Notes: a model not told the origin generated them from the letters alone. Shown: positions 35,052 through 47,259, numbered from the stretch's first letter. The stretch is DNA of 64,000 nt from Larus michahellis (GCF_964199755.1 NC_133913.1:7480201-7544200); one strand, 5' to 3'. Translations and numbers: made by a program.

Positions 35052-37873
35052 TCACAGAATCACAGAATTTCAGAGTTGGAAGGGACCTCTAGATATCATC
35101 TAGTCCAACTCCCCTGCTAAAGCAGGATTGCCTAGAGCACATTACTCAGAACTGCATCCAGGCGGGTCTTGGAAGTCTCCAGAGGAGAGGACTCCACAAC
35201 CTCCGTGGGCAGCCTATTCCAGTGCTCTGTCACCCTCACCGTAAAGAAGTTTTTTCTCATATTTGATCAGAACTTCCTATGTTCCAGCTTGTGCCCGTTA
35301 CCCCTCGTCCTGTTATTGGGAACCCCTGAAAAGAGTCTGGCACCATCCTCCTTCAACCCACCCTTTAGACACTTGTAAACATTCATAAGGTCTCCCCTCA
35401 GCTTTCTCTTCTCCAGGCTAAAGAGTCCCAGCTCTCTCAGCCTTTCCTCAGAAGGGAGGTGCTCCAATCTCTCACTCATCTTTGTTGCCCTATGCTGGAC
35501 TCTCTCCAGTAGTTCCCTGTCTCTCTTGTACTGGGGAGCCCAGAACTGGACGCATTATCCCAGTTCTGGCCTCACCAGTGCAGAGGAAAGGGGGAGAATG
35601 ACCTCCCTTGCCCTGCTGGCCGCGCTCTTCCCTGTGGAGCCCAGAGGAGCCCAGAACTCTGTTGGCCTTCTTGGCAGCAAGGGCACATTGCTTGCTCATG
35701 GATAATTTACTGTCTACCAAGACCCCCAGATCCTTTTCTCCAGAACTGCTTTCCGGGAGGTCCACCCCTAACCTATATTGGTGCCTGACATTCTTCCTCC
35801 CCAGGTGCAGGACCCTACACTTGTCCTTGTTGAACCACATTACGTTCTTCTCTGCCCAGCTCTCCAGCCTGTCTAGGTCACACTGGATGGCAGCACGGCT
35901 ATCTATCTGGGGTGTCAGTCACCCCAACAAGTTTGGTATCATCAGTGAACTTGCTGAGGATACACTCTGTCCCCTCCTACAGGTCGTTGATGAATATGTT
36001 AAACAATACTGGTCCAAGTATTGACCCCGGGGGACGCCACTGGTTATGGGCCTCCAACTCAGCCCTGCTCCATTAATCGCAACCCTCTGGGTCCTGTTAC
36101 ACAGCCAGCTCTCAGTCCACCTCACTGTCCCCTCATCTAGTCTACACTTCCTCGGTTTCCTAAGGAGGATGTTACGAGAGACAGTGTCAAAAGCCTTGCT
36201 GAAGTCAAGGTAGATGACACCTGCTGCTCTCCCCTCATCCAGCCAACCAGTTATAACATCATAGATGGCTATGAGATTGGTCAAGCATGATTTACCCTTG
36301 GTAAATCCATGTCGGCCACTTCCAATAACTTCCTGCTCCTGAACGTGCTTGGATATGACATCCAGAACGAGTCGCTCCATTACCTTCCCAGGGACAGAGG
36401 TGAGACTAACCGGTCTGTAGTTCCCTGAGTCCTCCTTCTTGCCCTTTTTGAAGACTGGAGTGATATTGGCCTTCCTCTGGTCCTCAGGCACCTCTCCTGT
36501 TCTCCATGACCTTTCAAAGATCATGGAGAGTGGCCAAGCAATGACATGTGCCAGCTCTCTCAGCACTCGCGGGTGCATCTCGTCAGGGCCCACCGACATG
36601 GATGTCCAGTTTGGCCAAGTGGTCTCTAACCTGATTTTCCCCTACTGGGGAAAACTCCTCCTCTCTCCAGACCTTCCCCCTTGCCTCCAGGGCCTGGGAT
36701 TCATGAGGGACATCTTTAGCAGTGAAGACTCAAGCAAAGGCGGCATTCAGTAGCTCTGCCTTCTCTGTGTCTTCCACCACTAGGGCGCCCACCTCATTCG
36801 TTAGTGGGCCTACATTTTCCCTAGTCTTCCTTTTTCTATTGATATACTAAAAGAACCTCTTCCTGTTATCTTTAACTGCGGTGGCCAAGATGAGTTCTGC
36901 TTGAGCTTTGGCCCTTCTAATTTTTGCCCTGCATGGCTTATCTACATCTCGGCATTTTTCTTAAGTAGACAACCCCCTTGTCCAAAGATCATAAACTTTC
37001 CTTTTTTTCTTGTGTCGTGGTTTGGCCTCAGACGGCAACAAAGAACCACGTACCTCTCGCTCGAGTCTTCCCAATACAGGAAGAATCAGAAGAAAAAGGC
37101 AAGACTCTTGGGTTGAGACAAAGGCAGTTTAACAGAACAGCAAAGGGAACAAGCAAACACCAACAATAACACGGATAGAGGAATATACAAACACGATGAC
37201 GGAACCCCTGCTCCCAGCCGCTCACCAACCAGACCCTGGACACCCCAGCCCGCTCCAAGCAGCAAATTCCTACCCGCTCCCCAGGCAGCTCAGGGTGGGC
37301 ATGGCTCACATGGCATGGAATACCAGGAAAAATTAACCCTATCCCTGCCGGAACCAGGACATCCTGAGGTCCAGCCAAAGCTCTCTATTTAGCCAGGCTG
37401 GTCTACTTCCCTGTCTGGTCGTTTTTTGGGGCTTGGGGATGGCCTTCTCCTGTGCTTTTAAGAGTTCCTCTTTGAAGTAAGACCAGCCTTCCCGGGCACT
37501 TTTGCCCTTCAGGACTGTCCCCCAAGGCACACTCTCAGCCATGCTCCTAAGCAGGCCAAAGTCCGCCCTTCGAAAATCTAAGGTGGCAGTTCTGCTGGCT
37601 CCCCGCCTTGCTTCACCGAGAATTGAAAATTCTATCATTTCATGATCACTCTGCCCAGGATGACCTCCAATCTTTACATTCCCCCAATCTTACATCCCCT
37701 ACGAGACCTTCTCTGTTAACAAGCAGCAGGTCCAGTGGGGCACTTTCCCTAGTCAGCTCCCTCAGCAGCTGCGTTAGGAAGTTGTCTTCCACACACTCCA
37801 GGAACCTCCGGGACTGTTCCCTCTCTGCTGTGTTATATTTCCAGCAGACATCTGGGAAGTTGAAGTCCCCATG
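35052..37873 (-). repeat. 5'-truncated CR1, with nested solo LTR
   Basis: Minus-strand CR1. The 3' tail is at 35052 (cacagaatcacagaat); RT pieces lie at 35490-36600 ([35 protein letters not shown]). Endonuclease remnants lie at 37380-37870, where the copy is truncated at the GDFNFPDVCW-like region. Frameshifts and stops are present. It is flanked by tgttt on both sides, and the V-a1 duplicate at 7213-7231 is the unoccupied site, so it inserted after that duplication. A solo LTR lies inside at 37013-37361. Confidence 0.93.
37013..37361 (-). mobile_element. solo LTR of the Lys-primed ERV family, inside CR1
   Basis: Reverse complement of the LTR at 50303-50635: it contains the counterparts of gagtcttgcctttttcttc, gttaaactgcctttgtctc and the tgtcctggttcc end. 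Bounded by TG...CA. I could not find a perfect target duplication (ttcttg against tcctga). Confidence 0.85.
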
Positions 37874-38790
37874 TTTGTGGCAGTGTTGCCAAGTTTGCCA
37901 AGTGATATATACAGCTCAGCATAGCACAGGTCGGGGCCTACTCAGGTCAGGTTAACTTAACGACAATGAGCAGTTGGTTCTCTCTGCCGTGAGTGGTGCA
38001 TGGGATCACTCTGGACTTCATGTGGAAAGGTGGTGGGAGAAGGGGTCCCCACCTGCAGTACCCCCACCCCTTCACGTGCCCTTTCAGCTGTGGGCGCAGG
38101 GCTGCCCTATCCACAGCCCTCGCAGTGCAGCACCCCAATGGGTGTCCCATGTTCTCCCTCGGAGTGGGGGTGACCCACCCATCTTCATCCTGCTCCCTGC
38201 TGACCCCTCACCCTTTCCCTAGAGTAGAAGTAGGTTGTCCTTGTCATCTCTGGGTTTGTGACATCTAAGAGCAGTTCTGGATCCCACCAGAACAGGACAC
38301 GGCCAGAAGCCTGGGGCTGCTGCACAGGAGGGTTCCTTTCCTAACTGGGGGAATTTGGGGGAGAGGCATTGTTCCCAAGCAGATGAGGAAAGAAAGGGGA
38401 GAAGTGAGAGAAACAGAAGAGAATTCTGTTCCCAAAAGAAACAGCAACATCCTACACAACTGAGGAGCACAGAGAGAAAATATGAAACCTCATTGAGTAA
38501 AGCCCTAACGTCACAAATGGCCCAGCAGTGCGTGTGCAGAAGAGCAGGGGATTGTAACTGGGGAGGTGGGGACTGTACTGTGAGCTCACTGGGAACAGCC
38601 TCTTCCCACCACTGGGACACGCAGAGCCCCCAGGGACACAAAACATGGACAGGCTGAGAATGCCACTGGCTGAGGGAGCCACAGGTGTTGCTGCTGGAGG
38701 AGGGAGAAACCCAGAAGCAGCATTTGAAGCACAGGAAGAACAGACCTCTGCTCTTCCCCGCTTCTTCCTTTGCTCCCCCAACAGCGTTGT

Positions 38791-38796
38791 TTCCGG
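38791..38796 (+). promoter_or_regulatory. ETS-type site in V-a2 promoter
   Basis: TTCCGG 77 bases before the leader ATG, in the tttccggcagctctg block, followed by TTATCT (38805-38810) as in V-a1. Confidence 0.45.
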
Positions 38797-38872
38797 CAGC
38801 TCTGTTATCTCGGGGCTGGGAGGGGGTTTTCTGACTCTCTCTCACTCCACAAAGAGGCGGGTTGATGTCGAC

Positions 38873-40098
38873 ATGCACCTCGGATCTCTCATCCTCACGG
38901 CCTTCCTGGGGCAACTGCTGGGTAAGTCCTGGTTTTCTATAAATGCATCCTTTTTCCCCCAAGGAAACCCTTGCCAGCCTGATCAGGATCATGCAGAGAA
39001 CTACTCTTGAATTACAGGAAAACACTGTGAAATACCAGCTCACATTTGTGGTTTTGCATCTCTTTTCTCAAGATGCTCTTACTGTTTGAAAGGAGAGAGG
39101 AGAGACACCTCAGACCTCTTCTGCTGCTCTTCTCTCACCTTCAGTGCCTTTCTCTCTGCCTCTCTCTTCTGATCCACCTGCTCTCACCACAGGAGATCTC
39201 AGCGCTCTCTCTCACTCTCACATGTCTCCCTTTCCAGTGCAAATCAGTAGATCCTGTCAAAGCTCTTACAGGGACTTTAAAGCTCTCATCCCACTGACAT
39301 TAACTGGGTGTCCCATTCTGCCTCCTGGCTGGCACATGTCTGCCGTGGCTTCCACTTTTCTCCTGGATGTTGACACAGCCAGGGATCCCTCTTTTCAAGC
39401 TCACCATTGTATATAATCAGGGAGCTGGGAGCCCTCGGAGATGGGATGAATGGGGAAGCAGGGTGAATCTTTTTGTCGTAGCTGCATGGGCCCCTTTACC
39501 TGCTGGAGGGTTGCTGGTCCCAGCACATGAAGGTCAGGCATGACAGGCTGTTCCCTGCTCCACTGAGCAGCAGGAACAGGAGCAGGCAGGAGGAGAAGGG
39601 ACACAGCACAGCTCTCCTCAGGGTCCACGTTGGGCTTAGAGCCGGGAACTGCTGCCCAAAAGTACTCTCCACCTGGCTTTCCCCCTGCCTTTAGGATTTT
39701 CCTGCAGGGCAATGGACAGGGAGCATTCTGTACAAGGGTTTTTTATCCACTCCTGGTTTGCTTCCCAAAGCCATTCCCTGACGAGCTGCCGACCTTCACT
39801 TCCTTCCAGGCACCATGGGACAGATCACTGTCACCCAGCAAGAAGGACAAGTCACAGTGAAGCAGGGAGACACCTTCCAGACAACATGCACATACCAGAC
39901 CTCCTACTTTCGAGGCTTGCTCTGGTACCAGCAGAGGAAAGGCCAAGGTCCCCAGCTGGTCTCCTATCAGGCAACTGCTGGCCGCAAGCCCAGTGGCCGT
40001 CTCACCACCGTGCTGAACACCATGGAGAAATACAGCCTCCTCCAGCTGGAGAAAGTCGGGCTCTCTGACAGTGCCTTGTACCTCTGTGCTGTGCAAGA
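38873..40098 (+). CDS. TCR V segment family a, copy 2 (V-a2), intact
   Basis: Leader exon 38873-38921 ([17 protein letters not shown], donor gtaagtcc), intron 888 bases, V exon 39810-40098. The V domain keeps its first Cys in TTCTYQTS, Trp in [28 protein letters not shown] in framework 3, and [11 protein letters not shown]. Open throughout. It would encode the V domain of a TCR alpha (or delta) chain. Promoter block with ETS-type and GATA-type sites is shared with V-a1. This is the intact duplicate of V-a1, and comparison shows exactly which bases broke that copy. Resemblance to the avian V-alpha 2 group is from memory. Confidence 0.93.
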
Positions 40099-40137
40099 CA
40101 CAGTGGTGCAGGGAGCTTCCTTGGCTGTGCAAGAACC
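40099..40137 (+). promoter_or_regulatory. 23-spacer recombination signal of V-a2
   Basis: Consensus heptamer CACAGTG (40099-40105), 23-base spacer, nonamer GCAAGAACC (40129-40137). Confidence 0.92.
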
Positions 40138-40269
40138 CAGGGGAGGGAGGAGATGTGTCTGTGCAAGGCTGAGGGTGAGGGAAGGGGCCTTCATGTGTCC
40201 TCTGGCAGTGCTGCTTCCCCGGTGCACCCACAACTCTGCAGTCCAACATCCAAGGGCCTTTGCATTTAC

Positions 40270-41635
40270 ATATTAGCATTTTTTTCATCTTGACCACTAT
40301 TAATAACCACAGCACGTCCATCCTCCCTCACAGCAACTGAGTTTGTCTTCTCTCAATATGGAGGCACCTTAAAATTGGTTCCATTGTTTTATTTTCCTCT
40401 TGAACTTCAGCCATGGCAGTTGATGTAAAGCGATGCTGTACCTTTTCCTTCTCCTGTCTGCATGACTAACGATAGAAGAAAACAAATGCAGACAAAGTAA
40501 AGCTCAACCCAGGCAAACGCCAGCATGGGGTATCCTTGGGCCCTCATTGCCCTGCGCTCTTTGGGAAGACAGCCCCAGCCTCAGCCTCATATTAGCAGGT
40601 GTCTCCTCTACTCCGCTGGTAGAAACAAAGAACACATGACACTCTCCATGGGGTGTTTGTCATCTCCTGCAGGGACACCTTGCTGTCTGGGACCAGCCTC
40701 CTCAGCTCCTATGCAAGACGCAAGGCTGCAGCAAAGGACTGTGTGTCTCCTGACAGCCCAGCTTCCCGCAGGCTGCAAATGCTGAGTTCTGCACACAGAA
40801 AAGAGGTTCAGTTAATGAAGATTCTCCCAGGTGTAGTTGTAGGGAAATGCATTCTCTCCAAAGGCCAAAAAAACCCACTTTAAATAACATCTGAGAGGAA
40901 AAGGAGATTTTGTATCAGCGTATCAGCACTTCAGTTCACATGTCTGTGTGGAACTGGTTGCCTCCTCTCTCAGCAGCTTTTCCTCCCTCCCCTCTTGGGC
41001 TTTGCTTGTGAGGAGTTGGAAGATGTGCAGGATCAGAAAGGGGGTTGCGTCTCTGCTGCCAGATCAACCCTTGAGCAACGCCTTGGGCAGAGGCGTTTCA
41101 GCAGGCCCAGCACTTTCCTGCAACACTTCAGTAGGTCCCCTTCCACAGTGGGAAAGTGCTCTCCAACCCCTCTGTGGGTAAAAGCAGGAATTTGGAAAGC
41201 CTCTGGCCACCCTTGGGACACTTAGGCAGCAGCCCCAGCCTCTCTTCCTGCCATGCCTCTCTCCTGCTTCCCTCTTCCCTCTGCACAGGAATTGTGTGAG
41301 ACTGCAAGGTCATCTTCTCCCGTTCTGGCTCCCAGCAAAACTCCCGGCAGACTATGGAACACCCAACCCCAAGAGGAGTCTGTGAGCCTCCCACCTGCTT
41401 GCTGCAGTGCCCAGGCTGGACGCTGCTGATCAGGCTCCCCAACCACACGACATACTCAAGAGGGCATTTCTAGGGAGAGACAAAGCCAGGCGGGCCACTG
41501 GCTCTGGAGGAGCCTTCCTCCCTTCCCAGGAGCAGTGCCTTAAAGGGGGCCACGCACTGTGTCCCACACTCCCCTTCCTCTGAGGACAGTGAAGAATCCC
41601 CTTTTCCCTCCACTCTGCTCACCCGAGACTAACAC
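40270..41635. other. intergenic, no gene recognised
   Basis: 40270-40460 continues the family-a 3' flank (tgatgtaaagcgatgctgta matches V-a1 and V-a4 flanks). Nothing recognisable after that. Confidence 0.4.
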
Positions 41636-42015
41636 CTTGCTCACTGCGCGCTTGCCAGAGTGTCCACACAGGGAAGGACAACACAGAGAAAGAGGCTGGG
41701 ATGCAGCAGAACTTTCATACCCCAAAGGATGAAAACAACGTTCCTTCAAGCAGAGGGTCACCCTGGAGAGAACACCAGGAACAGTGGAGCTTTAGTGCCC
41801 TTTGCCTGTAGCAGAGTTCCTGCAGGGCATCCCTCAGCTTGCCCTGAGGAGGGAGAGGTGCAGCACGTTCCCCCCTAGGCTGGCCTGGGCAGACTAAAGA
41901 GGACCAGAAGCCAACATGAGAGGAGAGGGAAAGGGGAGAGCAGCAGGAAGCAAAGGTAGACATGAGCCATGCTTTCAGCCTTCCTTTGCAAGGAGAATGG
42001 GAGATGTTTAATCTC
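41636..42015 (-). pseudogene. remnant of a keratin 3'UTR
   Basis: tgtccacacagggaaggacaa and gcagcagaacttt match the 3'UTR of K1 and K2 (tgtccacagagggaaggaca, gcagcagaactttaatgag), but ATTAAA is changed to ATGAAA (minus strand) and no coding exon follows at 42000 onward, where CA-rich DNA begins. It is the tail of a lost fifth keratin gene in the position expected by the duplication order. Confidence 0.6.
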
Positions 42016-42054
42016 TGCAAAAGGGAATGACCAGGAGCTCCATCCTCCCTTCAT

Positions 42055-42475
42055 TCACATGTCAGCACACATATAAACGCACGTGCATGCACACCCAGTT
42101 ACACAGGACCCCCTGCACATGCACACACATTCACCCCCCCAGATTGTCATCACATAAGCGTTCCCTTACATACTCGCACTTGCATGTACGTATATATGCA
42201 AGCTCCTGCACAAACACACAGATGTATGTGCTTGTCTCCATGAACGTATGCCCACAGACACACACACACACACACTGACAACACACACACGCACTTGCTC
42301 ACCTGCAAAAACATGCGTGGACACAAACACACACACAGACACATGGAGAAATGCCCTTGTTCACACGCATGCTGGCAGACACACACTCTCACGTGTGCAT
42401 TTGCAAATACCCGCACAAATGCAAACACAGAGGCACAAATATGCCCCCAGGCACAGACAGATGCATATGCACATG
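42055..42475. repeat. CA-rich microsatellite region
   Basis: Interrupted CA/CACG/CATG repeats, with a purer AC run at about 42257-42275. Counterpart of 26105-26640. Confidence 0.85.
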
Positions 42476-42479
42476 AGGA

Positions 42480-43454
42480 AGCCCAGCCTCCCCCCACACT
42501 CTGAGAAGCAGGACTCCACGGGCTGTTCTCTGCCCCTGTGACCCTGACAACTTCAGGCAAGTCCGTGTGTGAGAGACAAAGTCAAAGCTCAAGACCATCC
42601 CTATTGCTGCAGCTCCAGACATTCTCCACTTTACAAGTCAAAATGATCCTGAAGTTTTGCAAGCTCTGGCCCATCCCTGGTTGATTGCTGTAGGGCAGTT
42701 GTGGAGGTCTGGGACCAGTTCCAGCTGCAGCGCTGGGAGAGGTGCTGCCCTGACATGCTCACATGGCAGCAAATGTTGTGTGTGGGGGCAGCCTGCAGCT
42801 GCAAATGCTGGGGCTGGGACACCAGAGAGGAAGCTGGCCTGATGAAGTTGCCTTAAGATAAATACCATCTCTTCAAAAGACAAACTAATATTAATTAGCA
42901 GGTGGCATCAGGAGGAGATTTCAAGCTGTCTGAGCCAAGCCCTGACATCTGTCAGTGAACGTGGCTCATTTGAGCTCAGGGAGCTGCTCTGCTGAGGTGA
43001 CCATCTCCTCTTCTGCTTTTAGCACTGGAGCAGCCGGGAGAGCCAGAGGAGTGGTGGCAGAAGGCTGTGCCCAGCACTGCACAGGCACCAGGAGGACAAG
43101 CCTTGTGCCCGGAGAGCCTCCCAGAAAGGCTGGCATTTTCCGAGGGTCCTCACCTGGCCTGAAAGACTCCCATTCAGGTCCCGCCAACTGGGACCTGCCT
43201 CCCATGGAAGGAGTCCCTCTCCCAGCTGTGCTCTGCAAGGGCAGCATCAGGAAGCAAGGTGCCAGCCAGACGGGTTTGTTAGAAATCTTCTCAGAAAGCG
43301 GCTGCAGCATTGCTTAGGCTAAATCATCTGCTTCTGTCGTTAGCCACAGGGCAGCCATAATAGATATGTACAATGTGTGTAAAAAGCACACCTATGTCAG
43401 GATTTTCCGTTGTTGGATGTTGAGCGTGGCAGTGGCTGCTCTGGTGGACCATTA
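42480..43454. other. OR-flank unit, no OR gene left
   Basis: 42540-42840 carries the duplicated OR-flank unit (ggctgggacaccagag type). 43310-43454 matches 55420-55562. No receptor sequence or other gene seen. Confidence 0.45.
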
Positions 43455-44424
43455 TGCCTTGTCCTGTCACTACAGGCCCTTGTAAAAAGCCCTTCTCCAT
43501 CCTATAACCCCACTTAATATATTGACATGCAGCAATGAGGTCTCACTGGAGCCTTCTCTTTAGTGTCTCTGGCTGAAGAACTCCAACTCTCTCAGCTCTT
43601 CTTCCTAAGACAGGTGTTCCAGTCCTCGGGTCATTTTTTACAGCCATCTCGTGGTCCCTGTCTTTCTTTATTGGGAACCCCAGAACAACCGGACACAGTA
43701 CTCGAGGTGGGCTCTCACCAGAGTGGAGCAGAAGGGGAGAATCAACTCCCTTGACCTGCTGGAAAAGCTTCTTTTGATGCAGCTCAGGATACAACTGGCT
43801 TTCTGGGCTATAAGCACACATTGTCAGCTCGTGTCCAGTTTTGCAACCACTGGTATCCCCAAGTCTTTCTCCACAGAGCTGCTCTCAATCAACTTGACTC
43901 CCAGTCTGTACTGATAATGGAGATTGCCCCAGCCCAGCTGCAGAACCTTGCACTTGGTCTTGTGGGACTTCAGGAGGTTCCTATGCACCCATTCCGCCAG
44001 ACTGTCAAGGTCCCTCTGGATGGCATCCCTTCCCTCAAGAGTACCAACTGCACCACTCAGCTTGGTGTCACCTGCAAAATTGCCGAGGGTGCACTCAATC
44101 CCACTGTCTATGTTATTAATGAAGGTATCAAACACTATTGGTCCCAGTATGGACAGGACAAGGGCTAATTGTTTTAAACAGAAAGAGGGTAGAGTTAGGT
44201 TGGACATTTTGTATAAGGGAAATTTGCAGAAGGGTGGTGAGACACTGGAGCAAGTTGCCCAGAGAAGTGGTGGATGCCCCGTCATTGGAAGTGTTCAAGG
44301 TCAGGCTGGATTGGACTTTGAGCAATCTGATCTAGTGACAGATGTCCCTGCCCGTGGCCGGAGTGTTGGATTAGTCGGTCTTTCAAAGTTCTTTCCAACA
44401 CAAACCATTCTCTGAATCTATGAC
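43455..44424. repeat. CR1 with inverted 5' part (twin-priming product)
   Basis: 43455 to about 44165 is CR1 ORF2 on the minus strand (LSILGPIVFDTFINN, LGNFAGDTKLSGAVG). From about 44170 to 44424 is the CR1 3' end on the plus strand (tggagcaagttgcccagaga, gtgttcaaggtcaggctgg). The inverted part corresponds to the region just upstream of the plus part, the order expected from twin priming. A duplicate with the same junction is at 55563-56455. Confidence 0.8.
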
Positions 44425-44534
44425 AACCCCAGCCACGCCCACCACGGGCACTGCTGCGCTGCTTGACGGAAACACCTTTCCCCGTCCAGCCATACCCAGA
44501 CACGGGCGCTGGGGCAACTGTTCCCCTGCCGCCA

Positions 44535-44605
44535 GGCGTTGTCATCAGCATCAGCGCTGGCACCAGCATCAAGCATCAAGCATCAGCATCGCAATCAGCA
44601 TCAAG
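44535..44605. repeat. short CATCAG-type repeat
   Basis: Runs of atcagcatcag and catcaagcatcaagcatc about 110 bases before the V-a3 promoter block; absent at V-a4. Confidence 0.6.
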
Positions 44606-44717
44606 TAAGATGTGACATTACTAAAGGAGAGAAAACCACAGCACAGGCATTTGAGATGTGCTAAGAACAAGCATTTTCTCCTCCCCATTTCATTCTTTGT
44701 TCCCCTTGCAGAGTCAT

Positions 44718-44723
44718 TTCCGG
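44718..44723 (+). promoter_or_regulatory. ETS-type site in V-a3 promoter
   Basis: TTCCGG 84 bases before the leader ATG; the neighbouring GATA-type site of V-a1 and V-a2 is ctctct here. Confidence 0.45.
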
Positions 44724-44806
44724 CAGCTCTGCTCTCTCGGGGCTCTTGGTGGGGATGTGTGATTTTTCTGAGTCTCTCCCACACACGCAGGAGGATCGGT
44801 CTCAGC

Positions 44807-47213
44807 ATGCACCTCGGGTATCTTGTCCTTGCTGCCTTCCTGAGGCAACCACTGGGTAAGCATTGGCTTTGACTGGAGGCATGATTCCCCTTCTTCCCAG
44901 GAGACCCTCACCCCCTCAACAGGTCTCTGCAGGGAGTTGCTCTTGAATTATGGGCAAATGTTGGGAAACACCAGATCGCAAGTGTGGTTTTGCACCTGCT
45001 TTCTCAAGATACTGCTGCTACTGATGGAAAAGAAAAGATGAGACCGAGAAGAAAGAGCTCCTCTCCTGACCATCACAGACCTCTTGCCTTCCTTTTCTCT
45101 TGCCACCCATCCACCTCTCTCTGCCTGTCTCTTCTGATCTCTCTGGGCCCAGTGTTTCGCAGACATATCACTGCAGAAGCTCTTTTCTATCTTGGTAGTA
45201 CACCTTTTCTGACCTTGGCTTGTGTTTTGACGCACAGGGTTTTTCAAAGTTGACGCAGGGACATGAAAGCTCTCTCATGCCACTCACGTTCTTAGGGTGT
45301 CCCAGTCTCTCTCCTGGCTGGCACATGTCATGCAGCTTGCCTGGACTATCCATTCCTCCTGCAAGTCCTCAATACCTGGGCTTCTTTTTCCCTCCCTTTC
45401 TTGACTTTGTAGACTCCTGAGAGGACAGGGAATGGGGAGCAGCATGAAAGTGCTCACAGGGGTTCCCATGATCTCTCACCATGCTGGAGCTGTCCTGAAG
45501 CCAGCAGAGGAAGGTCAGGCACCACAGGCTCTTCCCTGGACACTCCAGGCAGCAGGAGAGTGGAAATCAAAAGTGTGGGTGAAAGCACAGCTCTCCTCTG
45601 GGGGTATCCCTGTGGGAGGTAGTTGGCATTACTGTGTTGTGGGTGTTGCGTGAAACGGGGCCAAGCGGTTTTGGCAGAAGATAAACCCCCTTGCGTTCTA
45701 ACACTCCTCACCGAGGTGGGAGGCTAGGTGCGGCTAGGTTTAAATTCTGAGTGATGCCCAATTCAGCACTATCAGTCCAATCGCGTTTAATATGTATTAA
45801 ACTACTACGATTTGGATACACTAATAGTGGACTGCACCTTCAGTCTAGTCGTGCTCCTGAACTAGCACGGCCTCTCTGTAGTTTTGGTCGCGTTCAGTGA
45901 GAAAGCGGAACGACTAGCTACTTAAACAGTGCAGTTTATTTAAACAACAGATATACAGGTTCTTTAGGATTGCCGGTGATAAATACACTGTCTGCAAAGC
46001 ACGTGCAAATAAAGATATTGCTAAGTATACAAACGCGCGACAAAATTATAAACGATACAGCCTGGCTATAAATGTAGGGTAGAGATTCTCTAGAGAAATT
46101 TCTAAGTCCCCGAGAAAGCGCTCAGTGTAATCGAAGTCTTACCCAAAGGCGTCCCTATGGGGGGGAAGAGAGGCTCAGCCCGTCGACTGATCCTGGAAAT
46201 CAGCGGTGGAATCCTTCGCGATGGTGTCTTCCCTGACATCCCCTCTCTCTTGGGCTATTTTTATATTATTTTTTTATCTTCAAAGTGGAGTTTGAGTGAC
46301 TTTAGTCATACATACTTTTATTATGATTAACGTATTCAAGGAGGAGTGTTCACACCTCGGGGGCGGATAGCCTCCGGGATGGAGGTGTGTTTTGGTACAT
46401 TGTGGTGAGCAAAGTTCGCACAAAAGGACAGCATTTCATCAACATTAGACGAAATGTTGGCTCGGGTAGCGTGTAGGCCGCTTATCAGTTCCGTAGTACC
46501 ATCTCGTCCCCATATCTGCTACTCGTCACAAGGGAAGGCCACGGAACAAGCGTGTTCCGTTCCATCCCTCATGTAGTTTCGCAAACAACCTTGTACAGGG
46601 AATCACAGATGTTGCATTCTTCGTGTGCTAGCTGCGGCTGTATTCTACCTCAGAAGCCTCTTGATTTTATGACTTTCCTTAATGTGTGAACAATGCTGTA
46701 TTTTTGTATTCTTGGCCAATTTAGTAATTATTCCACAGTGGGATCCATGCTGAGCTGAGGTGTGAGGCTGCCTGCCCAAAGATACCGCCTTGCTGTACCC
46801 ATCCATGGGGCTAGTGCTGCAGAGAAAGGAAAAGGGAGCCTGCTCCTCTGACATATTACATCTCCTCTTGTTTTGAGTCTCTGAGTCTTTCCCTGCACAG
46901 TCACTGACCCTCTCTTTCTTCCAGGCGCCATGGGACAGACCACTGTCACCCAGCAAGAAGCACAAGTCACAGTGAAGCAGGGAGACATCTTTGAAACCAC
47001 CTGCACCTACAGAACATCCAGGTTTGATGCCTTGGTCTGGTACAAACAGAGAAAAGGACAAGCCCCACAGAGTATCTCCTATCAGGCAGCAGCTGGTCAC
47101 AAGCGCAGCGGCCGTCTCACCACCGTGCTGAACACCACCGAGAAATACAGCCTCCTGCAGCTGGAGGAAGTCAAGCTCTCTGACAGTGCCTTGTACCTCT
47201 GTGCTGTGCAAGA
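44807..47213 (+). CDS. TCR V segment family a, copy 3 (V-a3), LTR in intron
   Basis: Leader exon 44807-44855 ([17 protein letters not shown], donor gtaagcat), intron 2069 bases, V exon 46925-47213. Intact V domain: Cys in TTCTYRTS, Trp in [42 protein letters not shown]1 and CDR2 differ from V-a2 and V-a4 (RFDA, and AAAGHKR after SISYQ). The intron carries a solo LTR of about 1.1 kb (45644-46737), apparently antisense, which doubles intron length. Splice sites are intact, so expression depends on splicing across the LTR. Leader and first part of the intron are nearly the same as in V-a4. Confidence 0.92.
45644..46737 (-). mobile_element. solo LTR in the V-a3 intron
   Basis: Sister of the LTR at 24696-25858, TG...CA ends, flanked by GTGGG (45639-45643 and 46738-46742). 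On the minus strand TATAAAAA at 46258-46265 and AATAAA at 45935-45940 suggest antisense orientation to the V gene. No internal sequence. Confidence 0.88.
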
Positions 47214-47252
47214 CACCGTGGTGCAGGGAGCTTCCTTGGCTGTGCAAGAACC
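47214..47252 (+). promoter_or_regulatory. 23-spacer recombination signal of V-a3
   Basis: Heptamer CACCGTG (47214-47220), 23-base spacer, nonamer GCAAGAACC (47244-47252). Confidence 0.9.
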
Positions 47253-47259
47253 CAGGGGA

